Source of the DNA: Thioclava sp. SK-1
GTDB lineage: Bacteria; Pseudomonadota; Alphaproteobacteria; Rhodobacterales; Rhodobacteraceae
Length of the DNA: 64,000 bases
Direction of reading: 5' to 3'
NCBI RefSeq assembly: GCF_001705665.1
Contig: NZ_MDHA01000058.1
Location: 1-64,000 of the forward strand
In this document: positions 27,490 to 36,836 of the stretch, piece after piece
How the letters are laid out: each line of letters opens with the position of its first letter
Numbering within the stretch: the stretch's first letter is position 1
The notes under the pieces: model-generated
Told to the model about the DNA's origin: nothing
Databases searched by the model: none
What the model saw: only the letters and a program-made list of their open reading frames with translations
Made by a program: the position numbers and the translations under genes

Positions 27490-28008
27490 CTACACGGTCC
27501 GCAAACCAGTGGCGAAGCGTTTGGCATTGGCACGATACCCCGCAGCCGAAGCCAATAGCTTTGCGCGTGCCGCATCATCCAGCTGACGCACGACCTTCCC
27601 GGGCACCCCCATCACAAGCGATCCATCGGGAATGCTTTTACCTTCGGTAATCAGGGCACCTGCACCAATCAGGCAGCCACGCCCGATCTTTGCACCGTTC
27701 AAAATCGTCGCCCCCATGCCGATCAAACTGCCATCGCCAATGATACACCCATGCAGCATGGCCTTGTGACCGACAGTGCAATCGCTCCCCACATGTAGCG
27801 GAAAACCAATATCAGTGTGGATCACAACATTCTCTTGAATATTAGATCCCTGCCCGATGCGGATTTCTTCATTATCACCGCGCAATGTGCAGCCAAACCA
27901 AACCGAGGCCTCGTCTTCCAGCACCACGCGCCCGATCACATTCGCATCGGGTGCCACCCAGACGCCTGCCCCAATCTGCGGCGCAATCCCATTAAGGTCA
28001 TAGATCAT
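27490..28008 (-). CDS. Gamma carbonic anhydrase family protein (YrdA/CaiE-like)
   Basis: A 172-residue left-handed beta-helix protein with hexapeptide repeats ([30 protein letters not shown]). Putative zinc-binding histidines lie in NVVIHTD and [10 protein letters not shown], as in gamma carbonic anhydrases. CO2 hydration is the family activity, but many such proteins have no measured activity. ATG 28008 overlaps the gmk stop (ATGA), so it is in the yicC-gmk operon. Confidence 0.88.
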   Translation of the reverse strand: MIYDLNGIAPQIGAGVWVAPDANVIGRVVLEDEASVWFGCTLRGDNEEIRIGQGSNIQENVVIHTDIGFPLHVGSDCTVGHKAMLHGCIIGDGSLIGMGATILNGAKIGRGCLIGAGALITEGKSIPDGSLVMGVPGKVVRQLDDAARAKLLASAAGYRANAKRFATGLRTV

Positions 28009-28643
28009 CGCGCGTCAAATTCCTTGTTCAGAACGCGCACCACATCGGTCAAAGCGGGCTGACGATCGCGGCGCATTCGTTCAGCACGCAAAATTGTCTT
28101 CAGCTCATCTTCCGCCTCATCCAAATCACGATTGACCAGAACATAATCATATTCCGCCCAATGGCTGATCTCGCTTTGCGATTTTGCCATACGCCCTGCG
28201 ATTACCTCTTCGCTGTCTTGCGCGCGGCTGCGCAACCGGCTTTCCAATTCAGGGATTGATGGCGGAAGAATGAAGATTGAAACGACATCCTTGCCCAATG
28301 TCGAATTGCGGATCTGCTGCCCGCCCTGCCAGTCAATATCAAATAGCGTATCGCGGCCTTCAGACTGCGCCTGTTGCACCGGCCCTTTTGGGGTGCCGTA
28401 GCAATTTCCAAAGACTTCGGCATGTTCAAGCATTTCGTCAGCCTGAACCATCGCGTCGAACTGCTCTTTGGAACGGAAATAATATTCAACACCATCGGTT
28501 TCACCGCTGCGCGGGGCCCGCGTTGTGGCCGAAACAGAAAACCTCAGGCTGGGATCCCAAGTGATCAACCGCCGCGCAAGCGTCGATTTTCCCGCGCCCG
28601 AAGGTGATGAAAGGATGATAAGCATACCGCGTCGGTTTTGCAT
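28005..28643 (-). CDS. gmk: Guanylate kinase
   Basis: A 212-residue enzyme that phosphorylates GMP to GDP with ATP. The P-loop is [10 protein letters not shown] (residues 12-21), followed by the GMP-binding stretch [21 protein letters not shown] and the lid region [18 protein letters not shown]. The length is normal. It starts three bases after yicC, and its stop overlaps the next gene by four bases. The yicC-gmk order is widely conserved. Confidence 0.96.
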   Translation of the reverse strand: MQNRRGMLIILSSPSGAGKSTLARRLITWDPSLRFSVSATTRAPRSGETDGVEYYFRSKEQFDAMVQADEMLEHAEVFGNCYGTPKGPVQQAQSEGRDTLFDIDWQGGQQIRNSTLGKDVVSIFILPPSIPELESRLRSRAQDSEEVIAGRMAKSQSEISHWAEYDYVLVNRDLDEAEDELKTILRAERMRRDRQPALTDVVRVLNKEFDAR

Positions 28644-28646
28644 GGG

Positions 28647-29537
28647 TTACTCCACGTTCTGAATCTGCTCTCGCATCTGATCGATGACATGTTTCAGTTC
28701 AAGCCCAATCGCGGTCAAGTCGGCGTCGCCGGATTTGGAACACAGCGTATTGGCTTCGCGCATAAATTCCTGAGTAAGGAATTCAAATTTGCGACCGATC
28801 GGGCCAGATGTGTCTAGCAGTGTAAGCCCGGACCGAACATGCGCGTGAAGCCGGTCCAATTCTTCGGTGATATCGGACTTGATCGCCAATAGTGCCAGCT
28901 CTTGTGTAACGCGCGCGGGATCGGCCGCGGGTGCAGCCTCCACAATTCGTGCCAAAGCGGTGCTCAGGGTCTTTGCCCATGTCGCTTTGCGCCCTTGTGC
29001 CAAAGTTGTCGCCCGCGCCGTTAGCTGATCAATCATCTGCAGCTGCCGATCAATGACCTTGGAAATCTCTGCCCCTTCAGATTCGCGACTCAGTTGAAAG
29101 GCTGAAAGCGCTGCTTCGAAATCATTAAGAATTCCTTTCCGCAATTCGCTCACGTCTTGTTTATCCTTAACGGAGTGATCAAGAACGCCGCGCATCGGAA
29201 TTATGTCCACCGCCCGAGATGGCGCCAAAGTGACGCCGTTTTGTGCAGCGGCCTGTTCAACATCCGCCAAGGCCTGCAAAGCCGCCGCCAATCCTGTGGG
29301 GTTGACCGTCGGAAATTCAGTGCCGTCTTCGCGGTTCAAACGCAGATTTATTGAGACATTTCCGCGTGCCAAACCCTTTTGTGCAAGGGATCTGACGGCG
29401 GGTTCCAGCCCTTCGATCTCGGGCAGGCGCAGGCGCAGATCCAGCCCCTTACCGTTGACGGCGCGGATTTCCCATATCCAATCGACACCATATCCGCTGC
29501 CTTTTTGGGCGGAAAACCCTGTCATTGACCGAAGCAT
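28647..29537 (-). CDS. yicC: YicC/YloC family protein (endoribonuclease type)
   Basis: A 296-residue protein with the N-terminal family mark MLRSMTGFSAQKG and EIRAVNGKGLDLRLRLP, and the C-terminal DUF1732-type helical part LLDTSGPIGRKFEFLTQEFMREANTLCSKS. Members are linked to RNA turnover and stationary-phase survival; the E. coli and B. subtilis proteins are reported endoribonucleases. RBS AGGATAAG before ATG. It is the first gene of yicC-gmk-gamma-CA and divergent from the PAS gene across 213 bp. Confidence 0.92.
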   Translation of the reverse strand: MLRSMTGFSAQKGSGYGVDWIWEIRAVNGKGLDLRLRLPEIEGLEPAVRSLAQKGLARGNVSINLRLNREDGTEFPTVNPTGLAAALQALADVEQAAAQNGVTLAPSRAVDIIPMRGVLDHSVKDKQDVSELRKGILNDFEAALSAFQLSRESEGAEISKVIDRQLQMIDQLTARATTLAQGRKATWAKTLSTALARIVEAAPAADPARVTQELALLAIKSDITEELDRLHAHVRSGLTLLDTSGPIGRKFEFLTQEFMREANTLCSKSGDADLTAIGLELKHVIDQMREQIQNVE

Positions 29538-29750
29538 CTTATCCTGTCCTTGCGCGGTAAACTGCGCTCTTATGTGTCTTAACCATTTAACGGTTTAGTT
29601 CACCACATGGCGAAGAAATGGCGTATTAAGAGTTCAGTAAGCATTTCATCCCCCGGGTCAACAGAAAGACCGGATCCGCAGAAGGCGGCAGGGAGGCGAC
29701 CAGACACATGCGGCGCTGCGGCGACCGGGACCAGTAACAGGATTAAAAGC

Positions 29751-30455
29751 ATGACGCGCGAGATCGATCAGAAAGTTGTTCAGATGGAACTTCCAGCAAA
29801 AGCCGCTCAGATTTGCGCAGAAATGCGCGCCTATTGGGAAGCCCTTCGCATGGGGCGTCAGGTTCCGGCGCGCTCTGACATTGATCCACGCGGTATCGAA
29901 CGCGCCCTGGAATATGCATTTATCATTGAACGTGTGGCGCCGGGCATGGGCCGGTTCCGCCTGGCCGGGATGCATCTGAACGATCTGATGGGCATGGAAG
30001 TGCGCGGTATGCCGTTGACGGCGATGTTTGCACCCAAAGGCCGTAAGAAAGTGGCCGAAGCCACCGAAGCCGCCTTTCAAAACCCGGCAATCGTTGAATT
30101 GGATCTGGTGGCCGAAACCGGCATCGGCAAACCGCCACTGAAAGGCAAGCTGTTGATTTTGCCTCTTAAATCAGATCTTGGCGACATCAGCCGTGCCTTG
30201 GGATGCTTTGTTGCCGAAGGCGCTTCGATGGGCCGCACACCCCGCCGGTTTGAAGTGGCCGCAGCCCGGATCATGCCGATTGAAACCGGCAAGCCAACCC
30301 AAACGAAAGAGCCTGTGCGCCCTGCCCAGCTTGGGTTTGCCGAAGATGCGCCGACATTCGCAGCCCCACCGCGCCGTCCGGCCGCGCCGATTGCACCTAC
30401 ACAAGACACCCCAGAAGAACGCCGCGCGATGTTCCGGATTGTAACCAACGACTGA
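29751..30455 (+). CDS. PAS-domain protein (alphaproteobacterial PAS_5 type)
   Basis: A 234-residue protein. Residues about 15-160 look like the PAS_5 family of alphaproteobacteria (EMRAYWEALRMGRQVPARSDIDPRGIERALEYAFIIE, FRLAGMHLNDLMGMEVRGMPL). The last 70 residues are rich in Pro and Ala (RPAQLGFAEDAPTFAAPP, RRPAAPIAPTQ) and likely disordered. The start is ATG 29751 with AGGA upstream; an upstream ATG at 29607 would add a basic, low-complexity stretch unlike the family. It has no output domain, so a sensing or cell-cycle-linked adaptor role is only a guess. Confidence 0.8.
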   Translation: MTREIDQKVVQMELPAKAAQICAEMRAYWEALRMGRQVPARSDIDPRGIERALEYAFIIERVAPGMGRFRLAGMHLNDLMGMEVRGMPLTAMFAPKGRKKVAEATEAAFQNPAIVELDLVAETGIGKPPLKGKLLILPLKSDLGDISRALGCFVAEGASMGRTPRRFEVAAARIMPIETGKPTQTKEPVRPAQLGFAEDAPTFAAPPRRPAAPIAPTQDTPEERRAMFRIVTND

Positions 30456-30508
30456 TCGGGACGCCGATCCTTCGTTTCAGGGCCTCAGACCCCTTCAGAA
30501 TGAAGCGC

Positions 30509-30535
30509 AGCCTCGGCAGAAAGCCGGGGCTGTTT
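30509..30535 (+). terminator. Weak terminator after the PAS gene
   Basis: A 9-bp stem (AGCCTCGGC / GCCGGGGCT, one G-T pair) with loop AGAAA is followed by GTTTGG. The T tract is short. Confidence 0.55.
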
Positions 30536-30582
30536 GGTTATGAAATCATCTTAACTTTTTGACGCAATCAACTGAATTCATT

Positions 30583-30609
30583 AAAAAACGCGACCAAACG
30601 GCCGCGTTT
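30583..30609 (-). terminator. Terminator of the DAHP synthase gene
   Basis: AAACGCG (30586-30592) pairs with CGCGTTT (30603-30609). On the minus strand the stem is followed by a run of T (complement of 30583-30588), 24 bases past the stop. Confidence 0.75.
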
Positions 30610-30632
30610 CAATCCGTTACTATCGCTGTATG

Positions 30633-32003
30633 TCAAACGGCGATGTCTTTGACCGCTTGACGCCGGTTCGACAGCTCTTCCGCCACAAGGAACGCCAGCT
30701 CCAACGCTTGCGATGCGTTCAAACGTGGATCGCAGGCAGTGTGATATCGGCTCGACAGATCCTCATCCGTGACCGCGCGCACGCCGCCAGTGCATTCGGT
30801 AACGTCTTTGCCCGTCATCTCGAAATGAACGCCGCCAGGAATTGTGCCGGCCTCATTATGGCAAGCAAAGAATTCACGGACCTCTTGCAAGACCGAGTCG
30901 AAAGGCCGGGTTTTATAGCCAGACGCGGATTTGATCGTATTGCCATGCATCGGGTCACACGACCAAACCACATTGGCACCTTCTGATTTCACGGTTTCAA
31001 TCAAACGCGGCAGATGGTCTGCCACTTTGCCCGCGCCGAACCGCGCGATTAGTGTCAAACGCCCCGCCTCATTCGCCGGGTTCAGCTTGTGCATCAGAAC
31101 TTTCAGATCCTCAGCCGTTGTCGAAGGACCACATTTCAAACCGATAGGGTTTTGAACCCCACGGCAGAATTCAACATGTGCGCCATCGGGCTGACGTGTA
31201 CGATCACCGATCCAAATCATATGGCCAGACCCCGCAACCGGCAAACCGGTGGTGGTATCGGTGCGGCACAGCGCCTCTTCATATTCCAGCAGCAGCGCTT
31301 CATGCGATGTATAGAAATCAACGCTCGAAAGCTCATGTGCGGTGTTTGATGTCACCCCAGCAGCGGTCATGAAATCCATCGCATCTTCAATACGTTCTGC
31401 GATTTTCTTATAGCGTGCAGCTGCGGGTTCATCGGTGAAACCAGCCATCCATGAATGCACGCGATGGATATCAGCATAGCCACCCGTCGAAAAGGCACGC
31501 AACAGGTTCAACGACGCAGCAGCCTGTGTATAGGCTTGCAACATGCGTGCCGGATCGGGAACGCGTGCCCCTTCGGTAAAGTCAAACCCGTTGATGATAT
31601 CACCACGATAGCTGGGCAGTTCTACCCCATTTACGGTCTCGGTCGCGGCAGATCGCGGCTTGGCAAATTGCCCCGCCATGCGGCCCAGTTTCACCACAGG
31701 CACTTTCGCGCCCCATGTCAAAACGATGGCCATTTGCAGCATAACTTTAAATGTGTCGCGGATGTTATCCGCCCCAAATTCCGCAAAGCTTTCGGCGCAA
31801 TCGCCACCTTGCAGCAAAAACGCCTCGCCACGTGCTGCTTTTGCCAGTTCCGACCGCAAACGCCGTGCCTCACCCGCGAAAACCAGCGGTGGCATCCGGC
31901 CCAGAGTTTCCTCTACACCGTTAAGCGCCTGTGCGTCGGGATAATCCGGCATCTGCACCCGCGGTTTTGCGCGCCAGTCCGATTTTTTCCATCCCTCAGC
32001 CAT
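30633..32003 (-). CDS. Class II 3-deoxy-7-phosphoheptulonate (DAHP) synthase
   Basis: A 456-residue enzyme that condenses phosphoenolpyruvate with erythrose-4-phosphate, the first step of aromatic amino acid synthesis. It belongs to the plant-like class II (AroA-II) group: [35 protein letters not shown]-like segment [23 protein letters not shown] and [18 protein letters not shown]. Metal-binding Cys (GGDC) and His (PMHG) are present. ATG 32003 follows GGAGGATGTT. It is single-gene and flanked by its own terminator. Confidence 0.95.
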   Translation of the reverse strand: MAEGWKKSDWRAKPRVQMPDYPDAQALNGVEETLGRMPPLVFAGEARRLRSELAKAARGEAFLLQGGDCAESFAEFGADNIRDTFKVMLQMAIVLTWGAKVPVVKLGRMAGQFAKPRSAATETVNGVELPSYRGDIINGFDFTEGARVPDPARMLQAYTQAAASLNLLRAFSTGGYADIHRVHSWMAGFTDEPAAARYKKIAERIEDAMDFMTAAGVTSNTAHELSSVDFYTSHEALLLEYEEALCRTDTTTGLPVAGSGHMIWIGDRTRQPDGAHVEFCRGVQNPIGLKCGPSTTAEDLKVLMHKLNPANEAGRLTLIARFGAGKVADHLPRLIETVKSEGANVVWSCDPMHGNTIKSASGYKTRPFDSVLQEVREFFACHNEAGTIPGGVHFEMTGKDVTECTGGVRAVTDEDLSSRYHTACDPRLNASQALELAFLVAEELSNRRQAVKDIAV

Positions 32004-32245
32004 AACATCCTCCAGCAGGCTTCTTCGTTGTTGGGCGTTGTAACGCGGCTGTTAGCGAGAACAAACCCTTAAATCACGATGCGCACCCGCAAATCCCATG
32101 AAACGGTTTGAAATTGCGACGCACAAAAGCGCAAACGCGACCAAAGCATAAGAGAATGATCGCACATAGGTCAGCGCCCCTTGCGGCGGAGGGATTTCCC
32201 TGTTTGTGTCAAAAAGTTATTACACAGATCAGTGCAAGGCCGGAT

Positions 32246-33382
32246 ATGTCGAAACCGCCCCAGCCCCGTGGCTCCACCAGACCAGCGCCGTCCTATGGCT
32301 CGCATCGGCTACCCCCGCAGGAACGCCCGCGTAAATTCGTGTTTTTATTGCTTGATCGGTTCACGATGATGGCAATGACATCGGCAATTGAACCCTTGCG
32401 GCTGGCAAATCAGGTGTCGGGCCAAACCCTGTATGAATGGGTTTTGGCTTCCGCCGGGGCAAAAGATGTCACCTGCTCCAATGGCGTGACGCTTCATGTC
32501 GGCATGGGCTTGGATGAAATCACCCGCGATGAAACGGTGTTGGTCTGCGGTGGCATCGATGTGGTGGAAGCGATCGATAAACCGATCGTGAATTGGCTCC
32601 GCCGCGAGGCGCGGCGCGGTGCCTCTATCGGGGGGCTGTGCACCGGCGCATGGGCCTTGGCGCAAGCTGGGTTACTGGATGGAAAACGCGCCACTATCCA
32701 TTGGGAGAATCAAGACGCGTTCGAGGAAGAGTTCACCGAGGTGGAGTTGTCTAAATCCGTCTATGTGATTGATGGCAATCGGATCACCACAGCGGGTGGC
32801 ACAGCGGCCTTGGATTTGATGTTGCGGATCTTGGCGCGCGACCATGGGGAAGTCATGGCAAATACTGTCGCCGATCAGCTGATCTACACCTCCATTCGGA
32901 CCGATAAAGACAGCCAACGCCTGTCGATTCCAACCCGTATCGGGGTGCGCCATCCGAAATTGGCGCAGGTGATCGGCCGGATGGAGGCCAATATCGAAGA
33001 TCCGATCAGCCCCGCCCGTCTGGCCGCAGAAGTGGGCATGTCCACCCGGCAATTGGAGCGATTGTTCCGGCGCTATCTGAACCGATCACCCAAGCGGTAT
33101 TATATGGAACTTAGGTTACAAAAGGCCCGCAACCTGTTGATGCAAACGGAAATGTCGGTGATCAATGTGGCGCTAGCCTGTGGCTTTGCCTCACCCTCAC
33201 ATTTTTCCAAATGTTACCGGGCCCATTACAACACGACGCCCTATCGCGAACGCGGAGCCTCATCTGGTCCCGATGATATCCCCGATCTGCCGATGGTGGA
33301 GGCGCTGGCGCTGGAACCCATCAGCGAATTCCTTGACCTGGAGGATGAGGAAGAAGATTTTGACACTGATGAAACGGAATGA
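32246..33382 (+). CDS. GlxA-family transcriptional regulator (DJ-1/PfpI plus AraC-type domain)
   Basis: A 378-residue regulator. The N-terminal half (about 30-210) is a class I amidotransferase-like DJ-1/PfpI domain with the nucleophile-elbow region GASIGGLCTGAWALAQAGLLDGKRATIHWE. The C-terminal half (about 240-345) carries two AraC helix-turn-helix motifs: SPARLAAEVGMSTRQLERLF and VINVALACGFASPSHFSKCY. The tail EFLDLEDEEEDFDTDETE is strongly acidic. ATG 32246 follows AAGG; an open frame from 32108 is likely spurious. Homologues of this layout control glycine betaine, carnitine or choline catabolism, but no such genes are here, so the target is unknown. Confidence 0.88.
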   Translation: MSKPPQPRGSTRPAPSYGSHRLPPQERPRKFVFLLLDRFTMMAMTSAIEPLRLANQVSGQTLYEWVLASAGAKDVTCSNGVTLHVGMGLDEITRDETVLVCGGIDVVEAIDKPIVNWLRREARRGASIGGLCTGAWALAQAGLLDGKRATIHWENQDAFEEEFTEVELSKSVYVIDGNRITTAGGTAALDLMLRILARDHGEVMANTVADQLIYTSIRTDKDSQRLSIPTRIGVRHPKLAQVIGRMEANIEDPISPARLAAEVGMSTRQLERLFRRYLNRSPKRYYMELRLQKARNLLMQTEMSVINVALACGFASPSHFSKCYRAHYNTTPYRERGASSGPDDIPDLPMVEALALEPISEFLDLEDEEEDFDTDETE

Positions 33383-33456
33383 AAATCCACCCCAAACGCC
33401 GGCATAATCGCGCGAATCTTATTGCTTTTGGACGTTGTGCCGCCTAAAGGCTGGCC

Positions 33457-35019
33457 ATGGCACAGCATCAGACTCTCCTCATCATCGATTTCGGTTCTCA
33501 GGTTACGCAGCTGATTGCGCGTCGCCTGCGCGAACTGAATATCTTCTGCGAAATCCGCCCCTATCAGGCCGTGACCGAAGCCGTGATCCAAGAGATCGCG
33601 CCGCTTGCGGTGATCCTGTCTGGCGGACCTGACAGCGTGACGCGCGACGGTTCCCCTCGCGCGCCGCAAGCCCTGTTTGATATGGGGCTGCCGATCTTTG
33701 GGATCTGCTATGGCCAACAGGTCATGATGGAACAGCTGGGCGGCAAGGTCGAAGCCGGCCACCACGCGGAATATGGCCGCGCCTATGTCGCACCGACCGC
33801 CGATCACAAGCTTGACGGTATTTTTGCCGGTCTGTTCCTGACAGAGGGCCGTGAACAAGTTTGGATGAGCCACGGCGACCGTGTAACCGCATTGGCACCG
33901 GGGTTTGAGGTTATCGGAACCTCCCCCAATGCGCCTTTCGCAATCACCGCTGACGAATCGCGCAAATTCTACGCTGTGCAGTTTCACCCAGAGGTGCATC
34001 ACACGCCCAATGGCAAAGCGTTGCTGGAAAACTTTGTTCGCATGGCTGGGTTTACCGGCGACTGGACCATGGCCGCCTATCGCGAAGAAGCCATTAAAAC
34101 GATCCGTGAGCAGGTGGGCGACAAACAGGTCATCTGTGGTTTGTCCGGCGGCGTTGACAGCTCTGTCACCGCGATTTTGCTGCATGAGGCTATTGGCGAA
34201 CAGCTGACCTGTGTCTTTGTAGACCACGGGTTGCTGCGCCAAAATGAGGCGGCAGAAGTCGTCAAAATGTTCCGCGACAATTACAATATCAAATTGATTG
34301 CCGCAGATGAGGCAGATCTGTTCATCGGTGCGCTGGAAGGCGTGTCCGACCCAGAGGTCAAACGTAAGACCATTGGCAAGCTGTTCATCGACGTCTTCCA
34401 AAAATACGCGAATGAGATCGAGGGCGCAGAATTTCTTGCCCAAGGCACGCTATATCCCGATGTGATTGAATCGGTCAGCTTCTCGGGTGGACCGTCGGTG
34501 ACGATCAAATCGCACCATAACGTCGGTGGACTGCCTGAAAAAATGGGCCTGAAACTGGTTGAGCCGCTGCGTGAATTGTTCAAGGACGAAGTGCGCGCCT
34601 TGGGGCGTGAGCTGGGCCTGCCTGCCGATTTCATCGGGCGCCATCCCTTCCCCGGTCCGGGACTGGCCATCCGTTGCCCCGGTGAAATCACCCGCGAAAA
34701 GCTGGCCATTTTGCAGAAGGCCGATGCTGTCTATATCGATCAGATCCGCAAACACGGGCTGTATGATGATATCTGGCAGGCTTTTGTGGCGATTTTACCT
34801 GTGCGCACGGTTGGCGTGATGGGTGATGGGCGGACCTATGATTACGCCTGTGCATTGCGGGCGGTCACCTCAGTCGACGGTATGACTGCGGATTATTACC
34901 CGTTCACCCATGAGTTCCTGGGTGAGACGGCAACGCGGATCATCAATGAAGTCAAAGGCATCAACCGTGTGACCTATGACATTACATCGAAGCCCCCCGG
35001 CACGATTGAGTGGGAATAA
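33457..35019 (+). CDS. guaA: GMP synthase (glutamine-hydrolysing)
   Basis: A 520-residue two-domain enzyme that converts XMP to GMP. The glutamine amidotransferase domain (1-200) has the nucleophile in FGICYGQQ (Cys84) and the partner His in [10 protein letters not shown]. The ATP-pyrophosphatase domain starts with the P-loop [15 protein letters not shown], and the dimerisation domain ends in [15 protein letters not shown], the usual GuaA terminus. RBS AAAGG. A strong terminator follows. The length is normal. Confidence 0.97.
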   Translation: MAQHQTLLIIDFGSQVTQLIARRLRELNIFCEIRPYQAVTEAVIQEIAPLAVILSGGPDSVTRDGSPRAPQALFDMGLPIFGICYGQQVMMEQLGGKVEAGHHAEYGRAYVAPTADHKLDGIFAGLFLTEGREQVWMSHGDRVTALAPGFEVIGTSPNAPFAITADESRKFYAVQFHPEVHHTPNGKALLENFVRMAGFTGDWTMAAYREEAIKTIREQVGDKQVICGLSGGVDSSVTAILLHEAIGEQLTCVFVDHGLLRQNEAAEVVKMFRDNYNIKLIAADEADLFIGALEGVSDPEVKRKTIGKLFIDVFQKYANEIEGAEFLAQGTLYPDVIESVSFSGGPSVTIKSHHNVGGLPEKMGLKLVEPLRELFKDEVRALGRELGLPADFIGRHPFPGPGLAIRCPGEITREKLAILQKADAVYIDQIRKHGLYDDIWQAFVAILPVRTVGVMGDGRTYDYACALRAVTSVDGMTADYYPFTHEFLGETATRIINEVKGINRVTYDITSKPPGTIEWE

Positions 35020-35053
35020 CCCCCGCCACTCACACGCAATAGATTGCCTTTTG

Positions 35054-35090
35054 TCCCCTATCGCCCAGCCGGCGGTGGGGGATTTTCGTT
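35054..35090 (+). terminator. Terminator of guaA
   Basis: A 12-bp stem with two G-T pairs (TCCCCTATCGCC / GGCGGTGGGGGA, 35054-35082) and loop CAGCC is followed by TTTTCGTTT. It lies 34 bases after the stop. Confidence 0.85.
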
Positions 35091-35140
35091 TGTGGCGCAA
35101 CGGGGCTGTATGACCACCATAACTGCGACCAACGGGCAAA

Positions 35141-35173
35141 GAAAAAGGCTACACCCGAATGGATGCAGCCTTT
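35141..35173 (-). terminator. Terminator of ndk
   Basis: On the minus strand AAAGGCTGCATCC pairs with GGGTGTAGCCTTT (13 bp, two G-T pairs, loop of four) and is followed by TTC. It lies 42 bases past the ndk stop. Confidence 0.85.
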
Positions 35174-35215
35174 CAAAATCTGTCACCAGCGCCCTTGGCC
35201 CCGGTCAATCAGCGA

Positions 35216-35638
35216 TCAGCCAACCAGTTCAAGACCCGAGAAGTAGAACGCAATTTCTTCAGCAGCTGTTTCTGGTGCGTCAGAACCATGAACCGAGTTT
35301 TCTCCAACGGAGAGCGCGTATTCCTTACGGATCGTGCCTTCTGCCGCGTCTGCCGGATTGGTTGCGCCCATGACTTCGCGGTTTTTCAAGATGGCGCCTT
35401 CGCCTTCAAGAACCTGAACAACCACTGGCTCGGACGCCATGAATTCACACAATTCGCCGTAAAAGGGGCGGTCTTTGTGAACTTCGTAGAATTTACCAGC
35501 CTGTTCCATCGACAGTTTGATGCGCTTTTGCGCTACGATGCGCAGGCCTGCTTCTTCAAACTTGGCGTTGATTTTGCCGGTCAGGTTACGGCGGGTTGCG
35601 TCGGGTTTGATGATCGACAGAGTGCGTTCGACGGCCAT
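35216..35638 (-). CDS. ndk: Nucleoside diphosphate kinase
   Basis: A 140-residue enzyme that moves phosphate from ATP to other nucleoside diphosphates through a phospho-histidine. The active site is GENSVHGSD with His117. The N-terminal [16 protein letters not shown] and [11 protein letters not shown] are typical. The length is normal. RBS AGGGGCAC before ATG. It ends in a strong hairpin terminator. Neighbouring guaA is convergent, and both serve nucleotide supply. Confidence 0.96.
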   Translation of the reverse strand: MAVERTLSIIKPDATRRNLTGKINAKFEEAGLRIVAQKRIKLSMEQAGKFYEVHKDRPFYGELCEFMASEPVVVQVLEGEGAILKNREVMGATNPADAAEGTIRKEYALSVGENSVHGSDAPETAAEEIAFYFSGLELVG

Positions 35639-35893
35639 GGAAGTGCCCCTTTGGTTAGGTGGACCATATGTTTGATTAATTGGTCCGTAAAATCGGTCTG
35701 TGGCGTGCTATCATGCGGGTAGCGAGTTGAAAAGCCCCTCAAAAGAACAGGTCAAGCAAGTTTTTATGACAGGTTGCAATCGCGCTCTGCCCGTGTTTGC
35801 GCCCACAGGTAACGTAAAGTCATGACTGCAGTGTTAAGGCTGTTTGCCCGCCGCATTGCAAGCGAAATGCATCATGGCGCGCAACGGTTTGCC

Positions 35894-35922
35894 TTGAAAC
35901 CTGCAACTGCCTCCCCTATATC
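35894..35922 (+). promoter_or_regulatory. Sigma70-type promoter of ssrA
   Basis: TTGAAA (35894-35899), 17-base spacer, TATATC (35917-35922). The predicted start near 35929 lies just before the acceptor part of the tmRNA. Confidence 0.6.
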
Positions 35923-35928
35923 AATCTT

Positions 35929-36250
35929 GTTCGGGTTCGCTCGGACTATGGACATAAACGCGCATGTAATACACGGATCGGACCCGGGGGCGGTACCCGG
36001 CGGCTCCACCAATCATCCTATCGTTTGGGATCTTGGGGCCGAAATAGGATCGACGAACGTTTAAAGATGTAAGCTTTGTCTCGGTGAGCTACCACCGTTA
36101 TCGGTGCGAAACGTACAGTTGCAAACGACAACCGTGCTCCGGTGGCTCTTGCTGCGTAAGCAGTTCGAGTACCGAAACCTAACTCCTTGCGCCTAGCAGC
36201 GTAAGGCGGGGCCCGCAGGAGCCTTGCAACAGAATCCTGCACCTTCCCCC
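35929..36250 (+). ncRNA. ssrA: Circularly permuted two-piece tmRNA (ssrA)
   Basis: The gene has the permuted alphaproteobacterial order, acceptor part first. The 3' tRNA-like end CGGCGGCTCCACCA ends at 36011. A 23-base spacer follows, then the 5' end of the coding piece GGGGCCG at 36035, which pairs with CGGCTCC to form the acceptor stem. CGTTTA (36058-36063) pairs with TAAACG (35955-35960) in helix P2. The T arm is CCGGG-GGCGGTA-CCCGG, with an unusual loop. The tag frame at 36121-36159 reads ANDNRAPVALAA then TAA. The RNA rescues stalled ribosomes and marks products for ClpXP. The spacer is expected to be cut out. The outer ends (35929, 36250) are estimates. sspB lies 1.9 kb downstream. Confidence 0.93.
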
Positions 36251-36364
36251 TATTTTGTAATGCATGCAAAAGTTGAGCATGATTATATTATTCACTTTAG
36301 GGGTGAAAATTAACCTTACATCAATCAACAATCTGTCTACTCCCCCCATCGTGGGAGAGCATCA

Positions 36365-36793
36365 TTGCGGCAAAAAATCGACATCTACTCAGACTATTTG
36401 GATCAGGTCTGGCGGCAAGGTGACATTACAGCGATTGATCGGTTTTGGGTGCAAGAGGCTGTTTCCGTTGGGCTGATCGCGGATTTTGAAATGACACGGG
36501 CCGATATTTCAGAATTGGTTCCTGCAGTTCATGCGCATCTGGATGCTATCCATTATGACATTTTATATCATTCACAGGTGGATGATGTTTTGCATGTTGT
36601 TGTGCAGGTCAATGGAATGGGTCACGAAAACCGCACCAAAGTCAGCTTTACCGGCCAATCCACATTGGTCTTTACGGGGGATAAATTCTCTCGTTCGTAT
36701 GACCATTATGATCTGATTTCGTTCTTTGCGCAGCTTGGGCTGTTACCGCCCGATACAGTGGCGCTGTGCCTGTCGGGGGAATCTCTGTCGTAG
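36365..36793 (+). CDS. SnoaL-like / NTF2-fold protein
   Basis: A 142-residue protein with the outline of the SnoaL-like ester cyclase group: an N-terminal helix pair (YSDYLDQVWRQGDITAIDRFW) and then a curved sheet with DILYHSQVDDVLHVVVQVNGMGHENRT. It starts with TTG at 36365 behind GGGAGAG (36352-36358), six bases away; no better start exists. No catalytic set is evident, so the activity is unknown. It lies just after ssrA and is followed by ChrA 43 bp downstream. Confidence 0.7.
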   Translation: MRQKIDIYSDYLDQVWRQGDITAIDRFWVQEAVSVGLIADFEMTRADISELVPAVHAHLDAIHYDILYHSQVDDVLHVVVQVNGMGHENRTKVSFTGQSTLVFTGDKFSRSYDHYDLISFFAQLGLLPPDTVALCLSGESLS

Positions 36794-36836
36794 CAATGTC
36801 TTGCCCCTGTCATGGCGGCACGAAACAGTCGACGGC

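Noticed and set aside
32050-32063. TGTTAGCGAGAACA upstream of the DAHP synthase gene as a third LacI-type site
   Set aside because: The half-sites do not keep the CG-centred symmetry (AGAACA rather than CTAACA), and the gene has no link to glucose use. Left as chance similarity.
35822-36064. 80-codon frame starting at 35822
   Set aside because: It runs into the tmRNA acceptor and coding parts, which explain the sequence better.
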